Shown one piece after another: positions 43,101-48,896 of a stretch of DNA of 64,000 nt. This DNA comes from Apoda limacodes (taxonomy: Eukaryota > Arthropoda > Insecta > Lepidoptera > Limacodidae). How positions within the stretch are numbered: position 1 is the stretch's first letter; the number at the start of each line of letters is the position of its first letter. The position numbers and the translations under genes are program-made. The DNA lies in the NCBI GenBank assembly GCA_946406115.1, contig OX291542.1, positions 27,725,321 through 27,789,320 on the forward strand, written 5' to 3'. The notes below the pieces were generated by a model. It was not told the DNA's origin. It ran no database searches and saw only the letters and a list, made by a program, of their open reading frames with translations.

Positions 43101-44166
43101 AGCAAAGCTTGTGCTATGGATACTAGGCAACTGATACAAATATACTTATTTTTGTAAAAACATACTTATTATACATAGCAAACAACTAGTCCCAAGACAA
43201 ACACAAATAATAAATGTTTGTCTTGTGCGGGAATCGAACCCACGCCCCTCGATTCAGCAATCGGGTAATTTACTCACTGAAACCGAAGTATACCACCTTC
43301 AGTAACTTAATACATATAACTATAAACTTTTGGATACTCGAAATGCGTTATTATTATTATAAATCGCTTTTCACGACAAGCACAACTAAAATCACAATCA
43401 GATGACAATAAACTTGGTAATAAATAAAATTCTATTAGAATATTGACATTTACCACGAAAGTTTTGTAATAAATAAAATAACCGATATATTACCACCCCT
43501 TCAAGAATAGGTGTCGTGATTGTACAAAGTTTATTTTTGCGGCCATGTACTGTTTTTACGAATAATATATCTAGGAACATAGATGTTTTAAGACATGAGA
43601 AGAGACGACACTGGCACATACGAGCTCGTAAAATCGCACTCCGATGTGTATGCGTGACGAGAGCGTGGTTGCGTGAAAATAGTCCGCCGCCTGCGCCGCT
43701 ACACAGTTGAATTTTGCATACTTGCGCCCATGGAAGGCAATTTAGGGTCAGCTCGTACCGAGACGTGACGTGAAACGGCTTGAAGGTGCGTCCCGCGACG
43801 TTGGGATGCGCCGGCGCAGCGCGGCGTGTCGTGTCACTACGAGCAACGAGATTTTCAAGCCGCTTTACGTTGCATCGCGTCTCGATATGAGCTAACCCTT
43901 ACGCTCGATCTCGTCTCCGGTGCGCGGAAGTGCAATGTACGATTAACGAACTAGGTTTTATTCTTAATTTTCATTGATTTCAGGGTGGCAAAGAAGCTGA
44001 ACTTGGGGGAACAGTATGGATCCCTTTGCAAAAAGACGAGGAGTCATCAGACCTTCCTGACTTCACCATCGACAAGGTGACGGAACTACCAGAAGTTTTA
44101 CCAAATTCACCTAGGTTTAAACGTTCTACGAATAAATACAATGACAATAGCGAAGTAGCATGTTGA
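15183..44166 (+). CDS. Nanp: N-acylneuraminate-9-phosphatase homolog (HAD family), five exons
   Basis: Exons are 15183-15281, 21804-21978, 38385-38469, 39952-40174 and 43984-44166. All introns have GT-AG borders, and the phases (0, 1, 2, 0) join into a 254-residue frame, close to the roughly 248 residues of the human protein. HAD motifs are all present: motif I 'FFDLDNTLI' with nucleophile D15 and acid D17; motif II T129 in 'LITNG'; motif III K162 in 'WEKP'; motif IV G186-D187 and D192 in 'MVGDKLETDI'. The family dephosphorylates N-acylneuraminate 9-phosphate in the cytosol, the penultimate step of sialic acid synthesis; in insects the substrate may be broader. Introns 1 and 2 are 6.5 and 16.4 kb and hold a nested gene and many transposons. 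The last 30 or so residues are not conserved. Confidence 0.92.
15282..15598 (+). promoter_or_regulatory. Presumed promoter/5' UTR of neurochondrin within Nanp intron 1
   Basis: This 317-bp interval is the only space between Nanp exon 1 and the neurochondrin start codon. It contains CTTCACACGGC at about 15368, similar to the terminal sequence of the Harbinger-like MITE at 32245, so part may be a MITE remnant. No TATA box is convincing. The promoter role is inferred from position alone. Confidence 0.4.
15599..17812 (+). CDS. Ncdn: Neurochondrin homolog, intronless and nested in Nanp intron 1
   Basis: An uninterrupted frame of 737 residues; vertebrate neurochondrin is about 729. The N-terminal region 'CILILKSAKSDTEKFAALFM' and following 'ALFEAIGFKFLKKLL' and 'SEAYTCLQCIAEQEAG' match the neurochondrin family, an all-helical armadillo-like cytosolic protein linked in vertebrates to neurite outgrowth and receptor/PKA signalling. 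No signal peptide or membrane segment is evident; a low-complexity acidic and lysine-rich stretch lies near residues 420-435. The ATG is in the context AACAATGG, a good animal start context. The gene lies 317 bp after Nanp exon 1, on the same strand, wholly within Nanp intron 1, and has no introns in its coding part. A poly(A) signal overlaps the stop. Its own promoter must lie between 15282 and 15598 unless transcripts are shared. No poly(A) tract or flanking duplication marks it as a recent retrocopy. Confidence 0.93.
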   Translation: MGDISEPIKKCILILKSAKSDTEKFAALFMVTKLVKGKDCNTQAKKALFEAIGFKFLKKLLTSNTVQDDCPPSVYKSVALSILTCFCNEPELATHPEMLANIPVFLDIVQTSDNDDYDDNLIIISEAYTCLQCIAEQEAGQKALIEVGAITKMSEIYSHQSFQTDEALNILVQLVSRYGPAAWGNDAKPFHALVNKIALDFATDQSERKFELATILSALLYSCNKSTVIPGSSDETWPQSIYKALHDILTSKIGKNQRDPALKLAANIVELLGIEWTFNDEENPKKFFLLLLQLCAIEVRMQLEDRSFKQAYANADLITACFIVLELSVNYMATDQLDLEQKEKQSVYTSLKGAFNAVVSILTKVSNDKNKDKLPDAEKVYVCAMVRVLVSWLAQETTAMREQIYTLLPFMFSLANDSFHAYRARKLAEKNKSEGESMDTDTSLMGQVDLLRLMLPALCHLVVEDKARDIVLNLKQEDILYESMNFHWSIVHYKKPPVPKSERGKVRTQPEPELDPKVLEDMKDSRAAMVSLCNIFMNLTVLAPKVVENSMLFNTLLKFIFNNLPELKNIPENLVLHGHLAVLGLLLLKQQASKVKKNDFSICRYIQSTIRFLWDAYNVDESNDPTALVVSMSYKEHWNEIADLWFLGMQTMSGVLTIVPWISEFAIESGWAEGIVEMLTKVKIGTLPPNVKSAFEDFLCRLVDSNESVIAVLKKGGALKMCRNHRLMELGKKLFGD
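17812..17902 (+). terminator. Candidate poly(A) signals of neurochondrin
   Basis: AATAAA occurs at 17812-17817, overlapping the last base of the stop codon, and again at 17897-17902. The second is the more plausible cleavage signal because it allows a short 3' UTR. Confidence 0.5.
18178..18378. repeat. 201-bp MITE with perfect inner 27-bp inverted repeats
   Basis: CCATCTGGTTAAATTAGCCA at 18178 continues to CCAGTTAATT, and the same sequence is inverted at the right end (...TGGCTAATTTAACCAGATGG, ending 18378). The interior is non-coding. Family not assigned. It lies about 365 bp after the neurochondrin stop. Confidence 0.8.
18665..18845 (+). repeat. tRNA-derived SINE, 5'-truncated
   Basis: It begins at a B-box-like GTGGGTTTGATCCCTGTGCA, then shows the same body as the SINEs at 37281 and 60891 (ACAAACATTT, CTTGAGTCAGGG, TACATTATGTGTGTATTT) and ends near CCATTACAAGCC. 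The A-box part is missing. Confidence 0.65.
18846..19884. other. Nanp intron 1, no further feature
   Basis: AT-rich intronic sequence. A slightly GC-richer patch at 19365-19520 contains no conserved frame that I recognise. Confidence 0.4.
19885..20145 (+). repeat. Dispersed repeat family B, copy 1
   Basis: A stretch of about 260 bp starting at AAAAAAAACGGGTTGC matches the one at 34683-34945 in the same orientation. Shared landmarks are CATTTTTACCCATCACAAAA, GCGCCGCTAAAGA and an internal direct repeat of GGCGTGGCATTATGGTTTCC (two units about 40 bp apart). Non-coding. Confidence 0.8.
20520..20560 (+). repeat. Extreme 3' end of the poly(A) LINE
   Basis: CTTGTTTGCCACCTTAGTGG followed by AATATAAAAAA is the terminal 3' motif of the LINE at 22088-25738; here only about 35 bp remain. 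Confidence 0.65.
21241..21469. repeat. 229-bp MITE with long inverted repeats
   Basis: GCTGAATACA at 21241 and TGTATTCAGC at the right end (to 21469) start inverted arms that match imperfectly for about 70 bp, including GTGCTTAGTGTGAGTTTTT against AAAAACTCGCACTAGGCAC and TACTATCGCG on both arms. The central segment contains ACGCGTCCGCTAGAGGCGCT. Non-coding. It sits in Nanp intron 1, about 335 bp before exon 2. Confidence 0.8.
21804..21978 (+). CDS. Nanp: Nanp exon 2
   Basis: Acceptor TTCTTTACAG and donor A|GTAAGT. It encodes residues 34-91 plus one base: the start of the helical cap domain, 'LVEIMQHDFGIPEDVA' then 'SASTFLRAF' and 'AHLWRNTLP'. Phase 0 in, phase 1 out. Confidence 0.88.
22165..25128 (-). 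CDS. LINE endonuclease/reverse transcriptase, uninterrupted
   Basis: An open frame of 987 residues. Residues about 20-245 form an apurinic-type endonuclease domain with 'FLTETQIS' (catalytic Glu), 'ILGDFNAHHREW' (about residue 155) and 'SSDHCLV' (about 230). Residues about 450-720 form the reverse transcriptase: 'PVPKKGDRSDPSNYRPIAI', 'CSLDIAKAFDRVWH' (first Asp), 'GVPQGSVLSPTLF', and 'HCYADDSTGD' (catalytic Asp pair). The C-terminal 200 residues end in 'ELPAKVFCKDYSMEFFKKEV'. All catalytic residues I can check are present, so the protein may be active. It resembles the CR1/Jockey group of non-LTR elements; the exact clade is not assigned. The ATG at 25128 gives the first N-terminal block before 'FCNIRGI', consistent with a true start. 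Confidence 0.9.
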   Translation of the reverse strand: MARNKRKRVYSAAAPSTFNVDFCNIRGIHANLNAVHLHLETAQPTILFLTETQISCPADTSYLHYPGYKLEHNFVSRAGVCMFVREDICCRRLHSLEDRDLSILWVRVDYGGHTRIYACLYRSHSGDTDVTRLFTHLSLTTDKVLEQYPTAELVILGDFNAHHREWLSSRTNNYAGISAHEFALTYGFSQLVLSPTRIPDIEEHTSSLLDLLLTTRPDGYSVSVDAPLGSSDHCLVRTQVSCTQPDPSGPTNWRRVWHYKSADWDGLREFYASYPWRQICFNSEDPDVCAAAVTETILAGMECYIPNPRVAAGVKKRPWFNRSCRKAKILKQNAYEAWTTARFNKDPNISELKRKLNAASRFSKKATARAKFQFIGKIGGRLASYPSGSRAFWSLAKAAEGNFCQSSLPPLRKTDGDLAHSTKEKADLLGSLFASNSNMNDEGAVPPTIPWCGKTMPEISITQREVRRALLSLDVHKSSGPDGIPAVVLKQCAPELCPVLTRLFALSYHTRQFPSSWKTANVHPVPKKGDRSDPSNYRPIAITSLLSKVMERVINTQLLRYLEKHDLLSDRQYGFRHGRSTGDLLVYLTHRWALAIESQGEALACSLDIAKAFDRVWHRGLLSKLPSYGVPEGLCKWVASFLSGRRIRAVVDGSCSDSMDINAGVPQGSVLSPTLFLLHINDMLDMNNIHCYADDSTGDAFYTGRANIPRSVVEENRGELVSQIETTLSQVSDWGRVNLVRFNPTKTQVCAFTAKKTPFTVVPQFQNTPLSISKSIGILGVDISSDVQFRDHLSDKVKLASKKLGVLNRAKQCFTSGQRLLLYKSQVRPHMEYCCHLWAGAPGYQLGPFDSVQRRAVRIVDDSKLTCGIEPLSLRRDFASLCVFYRLYNGLCSEELFEMMPTATFYHRTARHRQGIHSHTLEPKWSRTVRFQRNFLPRTLKLWNELPAKVFCKDYSMEFFKKEVIRFLKGRQRASDAPGVASVHRLR
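25643..25738 (-). promoter_or_regulatory. Two 48-bp tandem units at the LINE 5' end
   Basis: GTTCGGGCCGCTCATTCGAG (25643) and GTTCGGGTGGCTTATTCGAG (25691) start two diverged 48-bp units, each with a GTACT core (CAAGTACTCG and CGAGTACTTG). Several LINEs carry tandem 5' units that act as internal promoters; that role is inferred here. The element boundary appears at about 25738, where GC content drops. Confidence 0.6.
25888..25940 (+). repeat. End of the 'CCGGCCAAGTGCG' dispersed repeat
   Basis: GACCGGCCAAGTGCGTGTCG followed by GTAGGGTTCC is the opposite end of the repeat type seen at 8030-8290. The sequence at 29120-29280 (...CTACCGAACCCTAAA) may be the other half, with the RTE sequence between them inserted later. 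Confidence 0.5.
26060..28500 (-). pseudogene. RTE-type LINE remnant (endonuclease and reverse transcriptase)
   Basis: On the - strand, from right to left: an endonuclease piece with 'MGDFNAQVGTKEAGEETI' (28361) and 'KYKNKIDYIITNKLKYF'; a frame of 184 residues to 27807; reverse-transcriptase pieces 'ESYIILLYKKGDKDETGNYR' (about 27300) and 'LDENQPIEQAGF' (about 27150); 'EINVSKTKLMTNS' (about 26730); and a C-terminal block 'NTCILPCITYGCEIWSL' with 'MERSMLGFKLKDKIRNTEIR' (26548-26330). Multiple stops and frameshifts separate them. It is AT-richer and different in sequence from the RTE fragments at 2946 and 28645, so it is a second RTE family. The 3' end is near 26060. Confidence 0.8.
28645..29110 (-). 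pseudogene. RTE-type LINE 3' end (same family as 2946-4385)
   Basis: A frame at 28926-28678 encodes 'MLGVSLRDGIQNEDIWKRT' and 'WAGHVCRRTDGRLSRCVLEW', nearly the same as the C-terminal part at 4050-4230. The 3' motif CCACTGCTGGACATAAACCT at about 28659 is the reverse complement of the end seen at about 4351. Only the last 450 bp are present. Confidence 0.75.
29120..29280 (-). repeat. Dispersed repeat with GACAGACGGACGGACA motif
   Basis: It contains GACAGACAGACGGACGGACA and AAACTATAAGGGTTTCTTGT followed by CCGAACCCTAAAAA. The same style of sequence is at 20270-20340, 30735-30840 and 31310-31420. This is a common lepidopteran repeat body; boundaries are approximate. Confidence 0.5.
29281..30227. 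other. Nanp intron 2, no feature
   Basis: AT-rich intronic sequence with a (TA)n run at about 30199-30222; nothing else recognised. Confidence 0.4.
30228..30490 (-). repeat. 3' fragment of the poly(A) LINE
   Basis: CCACTAAGGTGGCAAACAAA, then GTCCGCCTGATGGTAAGCGG and GCGTTGCCGACCCTTCAAAA match the 3' end of the LINE at 22120-22385, with visible divergence. The fragment stops at GATGGCGA. Confidence 0.8.
30491..32244. other. Nanp intron 2 with two dispersed-repeat pieces
   Basis: Fragments of the repeat with (CAGA)n and GAACCCTAAAA occur at about 30735-30840 (+) and 31310-31480 (opposite orientation, TTTTTAGGGTTCCGTACCCA then GTCCGTCTGTCACC). The remainder is AT-rich with no gene. Confidence 0.45.
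32245..32806. mobile_element. 562-bp Harbinger-like MITE with TCA target duplication
   Basis: The 18-bp ends GGCTACGTTCACACGGCG (32245) and CGCCGTGTGAACGTAGCC (to 32806) are exact reverse complements. They are flanked by TCA on both sides (32242-32244 and 32807-32809). A 3-bp duplication with ends starting GG is the pattern of PIF/Harbinger elements. The interior repeats TTCACACGG (or its complement) and CTCGTATACG several times, so both ends resemble each other well beyond the TIR. No transposase. Confidence 0.8.
32810..34682. other. Nanp intron 2, mostly without features
   Basis: About 33030-33180 carries a dispersed-repeat-like tail (AAATCGGTTCAGCC then ACATACATACAAACATAC and TTTTTGAAGTCGGTTA). 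The rest is AT-rich with no gene. A 62-codon frame at 33471 is not convincing. Confidence 0.4.
34683..34945 (+). repeat. Dispersed repeat family B, copy 2
   Basis: Same order of landmarks as the copy at 19885: AACGGGTTGCCGG, CCTGGATATAAAATTTTAAC, CATTTTTACCCATCACAAAA, and two GGCGTGGCATTATGGTTTCC units. It contains a small insertion (about 25 bp, near 34755) absent from copy 1. Confidence 0.8.
35490..35760 (-). repeat. 3' fragment of the poly(A) LINE
   Basis: ACGGTCCGCCTGATGGTAAG at about 35511, GCGCGTTGCCGACCCTTAAG and CCTTGGCAGGAAGATCACTC match the LINE 3' region. A short inverted duplication, AAGTTTCTCTGAAA / TTTCAGAGAGACTT, lies at about 35690-35720. No poly(A) end. Confidence 0.75.
36790..37040 (-). 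repeat. Lepidopteran-type LINE/SINE tail fragment
   Basis: On the - strand the segment GTCCGCCAATCCGTAATGAG, then CCAGCGTTGTAGACTATGGC resembles the 3' region of RTE-like repeats common in moths. The 80-codon frame across it is not a gene. Boundaries are uncertain. Confidence 0.4.
37281..37978 (+). repeat. tRNA-derived SINE interrupted by an insertion
   Basis: The head has A-box-like TGGCTTAGTGGATAATGA and B-box-like GGCTCGATTCCC about 45 bp later, the layout of a tRNA gene promoter. The body matches the SINEs at 60891 and 43052 (GAGACTGGGTGTTTTCTATG, TTACAAGCTTTGCTTAGTTT). It is broken after ATGGTTCTG at 37507 and resumes at 37945 with TGTGTAATGTCCGAAATATT and an (ATT)n tail. Confidence 0.8.
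37508..37936. mobile_element. 429-bp hAT-like insertion in a SINE, 8-bp target duplication
   Basis: TGGTTCTG is present exactly on both sides (37500-37507 and 37937-37944), and removing the insert plus one copy restores the SINE order. The right end reads TTAATGCCCAGCTT, a form I know from short hAT elements of moths. The interior is full of GTTAAC and TTAATCCGTTAA motifs in both orientations. The left end (CACCGTTAATTAAA) pairs only weakly with the right end. An 8-bp duplication is the hAT hallmark. Confidence 0.75.
38020..38225 (+). repeat. Dispersed repeat in Nanp intron 2
   Basis: It contains AAGTAGCCGATGTGTTAATC and CAAAATTGGTCCAGCCGTTT, then ACAAACATACTCACAAACTG. This matches a very common lepidopteran repeat tail. 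It lies 160 bp before exon 3. Confidence 0.5.
38385..38469 (+). CDS. Nanp: Nanp exon 3
   Basis: An 85-bp exon, acceptor TTCTATTTCAG and donor CG|GTGAGT. It encodes the end of the cap domain, 'EWLKLRFQYLALMPDVIHLL'. Enters in phase 1 and leaves in phase 2. Short and found by phase logic and similarity to the family ('LWKSTRLQHM' region of the human protein). Confidence 0.8.
38470..39951. other. Nanp intron 3, no feature
   Basis: AT-rich intron of 1,482 bp. No recognised repeat or gene. Confidence 0.45.
39952..40174 (+). CDS. Nanp: Nanp exon 4
   Basis: Acceptor GTGGTACAG, donor AAA|GTACGT. It encodes residues 120-194, with HAD motif II (T129 in 'LITNG'), motif III (K162) and motif IV (D187 and D192). 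This exon is GC-richer than its surroundings (over 50%), which is unusual in this window. Confidence 0.92.
40175..42649. other. Nanp intron 4, first part
   Basis: Intron sequence. About 41110-41400 starts AACTAGCTTATGCCCGCG and resembles the repeat at 7225. No gene or RNA recognised in the rest. Confidence 0.4.
42650..42907 (+). repeat. Young 5'-truncated copy of the poly(A) LINE
   Basis: The last 200 or so bp of the LINE ORF, the 3' UTR and the poly(A) tail (42883-42906) are nearly identical to 22120-22345. By eye I count two substitutions in about 230 bp (GGTTTTC for GGTATTC at 42717, and GATACCCC for GATGCCCC at 42797). The 63-codon frame seen here is only the LINE C terminus. Confidence 0.85.
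43052..43290 (-). repeat. tRNA-derived SINE, minus strand
   Basis: Read on the - strand it has the B-box GGTTCGATTCCCGC, then ACAAACATTTATTATTTGTG, CTTGGGACTAGTTG, AAGCTTTGCTTAGTTTACGA and a tail GTCCAAAAATG. It matches the SINE family at 37281 and 60891. The A-box end is eroded. Confidence 0.7.
43745..43898. mobile_element. 154-bp Harbinger-like MITE with TTA target duplication
   Basis: GGGTCAGCTCGTACCGAGAC (43745) is matched by the inverted right end GTCTCGATATGAGCTAACCC (to 43898); the arms extend to about 45 bp (TGAAACGGCTTGAA against TTCAAGCCGCTTTA). TTA flanks both sides (43742-43744, 43899-43901). GC-rich interior. It ends 85 bp before Nanp exon 5. Confidence 0.8.
43984..44166 (+). 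CDS. Nanp: Nanp exon 5 (last coding exon)
   Basis: Acceptor TTGATTTCAG. It encodes residues 195-254 and the stop TGA. The first part, 'GGKEAELGGTVWIPL', continues the Rossmann fold of the HAD domain; the tail 'PNSPRFKRSTNKYNDNSEVA' is not a conserved part of the family. Confidence 0.88.
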   Translation, partial: GGKEAELGGTVWIPLQKDEESSDLPDFTIDKVTELPEVLPNSPRFKRSTNKYNDNSEVAC

Positions 44167-46178
44167 TATATACCGGGGGATATAAGTATAGTTCAGTAAA
44201 ACAATCATAGGTTTCCGAGATAGTTTGTCATCCATGGGTAGAGACGATAGGTAGTCGAGCAATGTACGCGAATATCATCCGAAACTATATGAAATGTAGA
44301 CTATCAATAAACAGGAGTTGTCAAGATGAGTTCAGAACCGTGTAATAAGAAGTCCATTTATAGAAAATCGTTGACAAAATATCTAGATTTATCTAGAATA
44401 TTGAAACTTCTTCCGTGTATACCTTGCTTTATAAAGTATTTTTGGCACTTGGTTCAAAGTATCTGAACGATCTTACAGATTACGCCAAGATGTTGCAAGC
44501 TCCATTTCGGAATTTTAAATAATAATCTATATTTAGTTTTGTAATCGTTATGAAATGTGTTATAGCTTTATATACGACTATTGTAAACATCTCTGTCTTA
44601 AATTATTAGGTACCTTGTATGACGGTGATGTGTAATAGGTACTTTACTCCATTTGAAAATAATTACGGTTTTAACATAATTTTTTTTTAATTGTTTTAAA
44701 AATTATCACACCTGCTTTCTATTAAGTTCTTAGTCGTCTATAAAGTAATTTTATTTTAATAAGTGAAATAAACTGCGTTTGAATAACTGTTAGCTATATA
44801 GATAGATATAAGAAGAAAAACTATTTTAATAATATGGTCGGACCATAGTCTAAAGAGATATGTAAATATAAGAAAAGTATATTTTCAGCTGAACGTTTCT
44901 AGTATGAAAGTAGTTCTCACTATTATTATTATAAACATAAATCTATGTAATGAAATGAAATGAAAAAGAAACAAAATTGAATTTGAACAAAATAAAATTT
45001 ATCTAAATCCCTAAATTTAAGAGTTCCGTATTTTAATAATATTGTGTACTTTTTTCGGACAGTAACAAATTTTTAAAGACTTTTTAAAAAAATATGGATT
45101 TAGGGTTTAGGAAACGCCAATTAAAATTGCTCAATCCTGGGTAATATTTGTCTTTTATGGCGTCACGACACCTAGGACAACATCGAGCAATTTCGTGCGA
45201 TATATGAGAAATACTGCAACACTAACCGCGCGATATAGAGCAATTCCAAAAATATAATTGCTCCACTACCTCCGGCAAAGGTTGCCGAGCAATGATTTAT
45301 TAAAAAAATCCCATGTACAGTAGATCAAAACGATATTAACTATGGTTGCTACAAACAAAAGTTGCAGTAAGTTTCTTTTAGAAAATAGTTTACGAAGATA
45401 ATTTAATGGTTGAACAAATCAACTCTTCATCAACTTCTTCATCAACTATTTTAGCTTGAGCCAACAAAGAAAATCAACTATTTTTTATCAAGTTTGTATT
45501 TATACATCAATACTACATTACTACAACTTAATACTTATTTGCAGTTTCCAAGTTAAATAATTCTTATATCGACTCGATATACATATTTCTGGTATTTGTA
45601 ATAAAAGCCTAAATTAAAGATAGGACATATATCGACAAAAAAGGGTAAAGTATCCTGTCCAAATGTTTCTTTAATTTTAAGTAAATATTTTTTTATCCTT
45701 TCAATAGAGTTATTTAGTCAAGTATTTTTTTATCGTTATGAGATAAAAACTATGTTAATATAATGCAAAAATATTGTAGATTTTAGAATTTCTTTAAAAT
45801 CAATCTGCAAGTTTTTGTTGTATATAATAAATACAATGAAAATATATATTGTATATAAAAAAAATTGGTGCCCACAAACCATTACACAGTTTATGGTTTT
45901 TTTTATACTGCCAAGGTGGCAAACAAGCCAACGGTCCGCCTGATGGTAAGCGGTCACCAAAGCCTATGCCTTTTATTCCGATTTATAGACAAGATTGACA
46001 AATATTTTCAAAGTGAAAGTGTCAATCGGTAAGATCAGTTTTTGGTGTTTATAAATATTAATAATGTTATAATATATATATGATATTTTTAAGACTTTGA
46101 GAAACATTGTCAATACAACAATGCTTTATATCGTATATGATGCGAGTTGTGTATATATGTATCATTGTTGAATATTGC
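44167..46178. other. Nanp 3' UTR and intergenic DNA
   Basis: The Nanp 3' UTR must lie at the start of this stretch; GAAATAAAC near 44765 offers one AATAAA. About 45897-45968 is a 70-bp 3'-terminal LINE scrap. The rest is AT-rich and empty. Confidence 0.4.
45897..45968 (-). repeat. 3'-terminal scrap of the poly(A) LINE
   Basis: TACTGCCAAGGTGGCAAACA then GGTCCGCCTGATGGTAAGCG; only the last 70 bp of the element plus a residual T run remain. Confidence 0.75.
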
Positions 46179-46182
46179 TTAA

Positions 46183-46509
46183 CCCTTAATTAGGCGCATT
46201 AAGAAAATTACATAATTAGTTGCATGGGTCTCTAGTAACCCCAAACAAAATAAAAAAATGATATAATAAGAAATAAATAAAAAAAAACTATTTATTATGA
46301 AATATATCAAGATAGTGTATTATAATAACTAAAAAATAAATAAAAAAAACGAATAAATAAAAAAGAATAAAATTCAAATCTGTTCGTGATTATTTTGCGA
46401 ACCCTGCGGGAAGTAAGGAAGCTAGAAGGACCGCTGGTGCACTTCAACCACTATAACACATATTTTTTTCAATTTGAAATTGTGTTGACCCCATGCGCCT
46501 AATTGAGGG
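46183..46509. mobile_element. 327-bp piggyBac-like MITE with TTAA target duplication
   Basis: CCCTTAATTAGGCGCAT (46183) and ATGCGCCTAATTGAGGG (to 46509) are reverse complements with one mismatch over 17 bp. TTAA lies directly outside both ends (46179-46182, 46510-46513). TTAA plus ends starting CCC is the piggyBac pattern. The interior is AT-rich and non-coding. Confidence 0.8.
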
Positions 46510-46513
46510 TTAA

Positions 46514-48797
46514 CTAACATGACGGAGCCTGTGGTAAGAAAAAGTACACGTAATATTACCACACTATAGCTAATTTTAGCAACCAAATATATTCACGTAC
46601 AGAAATGGTGTTATGTAAACACATTACTTCGGCTAGAGACGCTTCGGTAAATATAAGGTGTTTTATTTTGGTTTGAGGAAACGTTAAGTTACTAATACCG
46701 AGGCTTTAGGTTAATATACATAGTTAGTATTTTTCTATAAACTAACGTTCCTGTTGATGCTTTATTACTATCAAAATCCGAATTATGTTAGATTTATTAT
46801 TTTATTGTAATATACATATACTTACTTTAAGAATATCAGCAGTTCTTATATCGCACACCAAATTACACTTATGCTTTTAAACTTACATTACAACGCAAAA
46901 CAATAATTACAACGTTTACCAATGATATTTTTTGCAGTTTGCAAGAATCTAGTGACTTAGAGACGCAAGCAATTTCCTGTATTTCAATACAAATCTATAT
47001 AATATTAATATCATAAAATAAGGATAATGAAACGTATTTATTATAATTTGTTATTTAAATCAGCAGAATTCGGATATTCATTTGTTGTGGAAATTTTATT
47101 TTTTTATATTCGATTTTATACTAGAATAAGAGTTAAGGTGAACTGTGATAGATTCTTAGTTCTCTTAAAATGTGATCTGTACCTACCTATGCAGTTATAT
47201 AGTTACATAGTTATAATCCTTGTTAAATTTTCTTATTTAAATACCTAAGTAATTTAAATTTATTTTTTTAAACAAATTTATAATATTTAGTGCGTCAATG
47301 GTTTTTTTTACATATTTTCTCAACTTCCATCCAGTTACCATTCATTCCAAATTGTATGAAAAATATCATAAATCAAATTCACTATAAAATGTAATACTTA
47401 TCAGTAAAACTATTCTTAAGTATGCAAATATTTATTTACTACCTAATAACTAAGTTACGCAAATTTATCGATAGTATCATCCACAAGGTTATCGCCATAT
47501 GGTCCATATTCGCGTGTAAAAATTGCTATCAACATTTTATGCGTGGATGTAGAGGCCTAACTCCTTGCGATTTTTTTATAAGTTGTAAAAGGTTGACCTT
47601 AAATCTATAGTCTTTTTGAACAAATACTGCATTAATGAGTTAATAATAACTTCTAGAGTTTTATATATTTAAAAAGATATATATATAACTTGCCACAATA
47701 GTAAATTTGTTCTGAAGTCTCTTTGTTCTTCTGATTTTAAAGAAATTTATTATAAAAACCAAAATAAAATATAATAAATAAATTGGTTAAATCGATTTTG
47801 ACTTGTGAGTTTGCTTACAGTTTTCGTAATTTTTTCAATGTGACCTTAGCTAAAAAAATTTATAGCTATGTATATGTAATCACTTAAGCTATTTAAGGTA
47901 AGTACTTACTATAAATAGTTTCTTCTGTATAAATGATACAGAAGAGATCAATTTATACATCTTGGTTGTATATGACATTCAATAGACTGTCCTTGTGATA
48001 ATGATTTGTATATACTAGGTAGTACTTGTATTTTAATGTCTCAAAACTACCCGATTATTAGAAAGTAGGTGAATGTGTAATAATGACCTTTTTATGAATG
48101 ATCTGAGAAACCTTGCAGTGGATTGTTTTTTTTTTTTTAATTTATGTCATATAAAAGTACAAGTGATTTTTTTGTGATCAGTATTCATAATTTGTTGTGT
48201 ATATTGATATAAGGCAGTCTAGTTGTTATTATGTAGAACTTAGTTTAATGTTTTCATAAAAAGTTAACTAAATTGCCAAATCCTTGAAGCTTGAAACGTG
48301 AAACTTACATTTCTTTACCTTTTTGGATAACAGACAAGCATAGTTTCAACACTGACTTATTGAGTTTCACAAATTTGGCAGTAGTAGGTCAATTATGTAG
48401 ATACCTCTAGTGCTAAAAAATGTAGGCCGTGCCGTCAAAGAACTGCCTAAACTGTATTAAGGTGCTTTAAGACTTCTTTAACGGCACATAAAGTTTTCTC
48501 AGGGTGCTCATATTCATGAATCATTCAATCTCAATTATCATGGCCATATCTTTTCTTTGATAAGTGTTAAAGTTTACCAAAAATTTAATATTCATTCTTA
48601 GTTAACATGTACAATTAAAAAGAGCAACTATGTTTTTCCCCTTTATGTAAAAAAATTGGAATTCTTGTATTTAGTGAAGTACCAAGAAATTTAAATAATA
48701 AAATGATCTTATTTTCTTAATTAATTTTGTTTTATTTCATATCTTTTCTACTTACATTATTACCTATATCTACAAAACTATCTTCCAATAAAAATAT
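46514..48797. other. Intergenic DNA downstream of mRpL11
   Basis: AT-rich. No gene or repeat is recognised. Short frames at 47027 and 47422 have no family features. Confidence 0.4.
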
Positions 48798-48896
48798 CTA
48801 TGCAGTTCTTAACATTTTGGCTTCTCTCTTCTCTTGTAACTGCTGTTTCTGTTCCTCAACAATCTTTTTCCTTTCTTCAAGAAATTCACCATATTC
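48798..48896 (-). CDS. mRpL11: mRpL11 exon 4 (last)
   Basis: Acceptor ATTATTCTAG; 32 codons and TAG. It encodes 'EYGEFLEERKKIVEEQKQQL' and a short basic end, a charged helix typical of animal mitochondrial L11. Too short to show as a long frame. Confidence 0.85.
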   Translation of the reverse strand, partial: EYGEFLEERKKIVEEQKQQLQEKREAKMLRTA

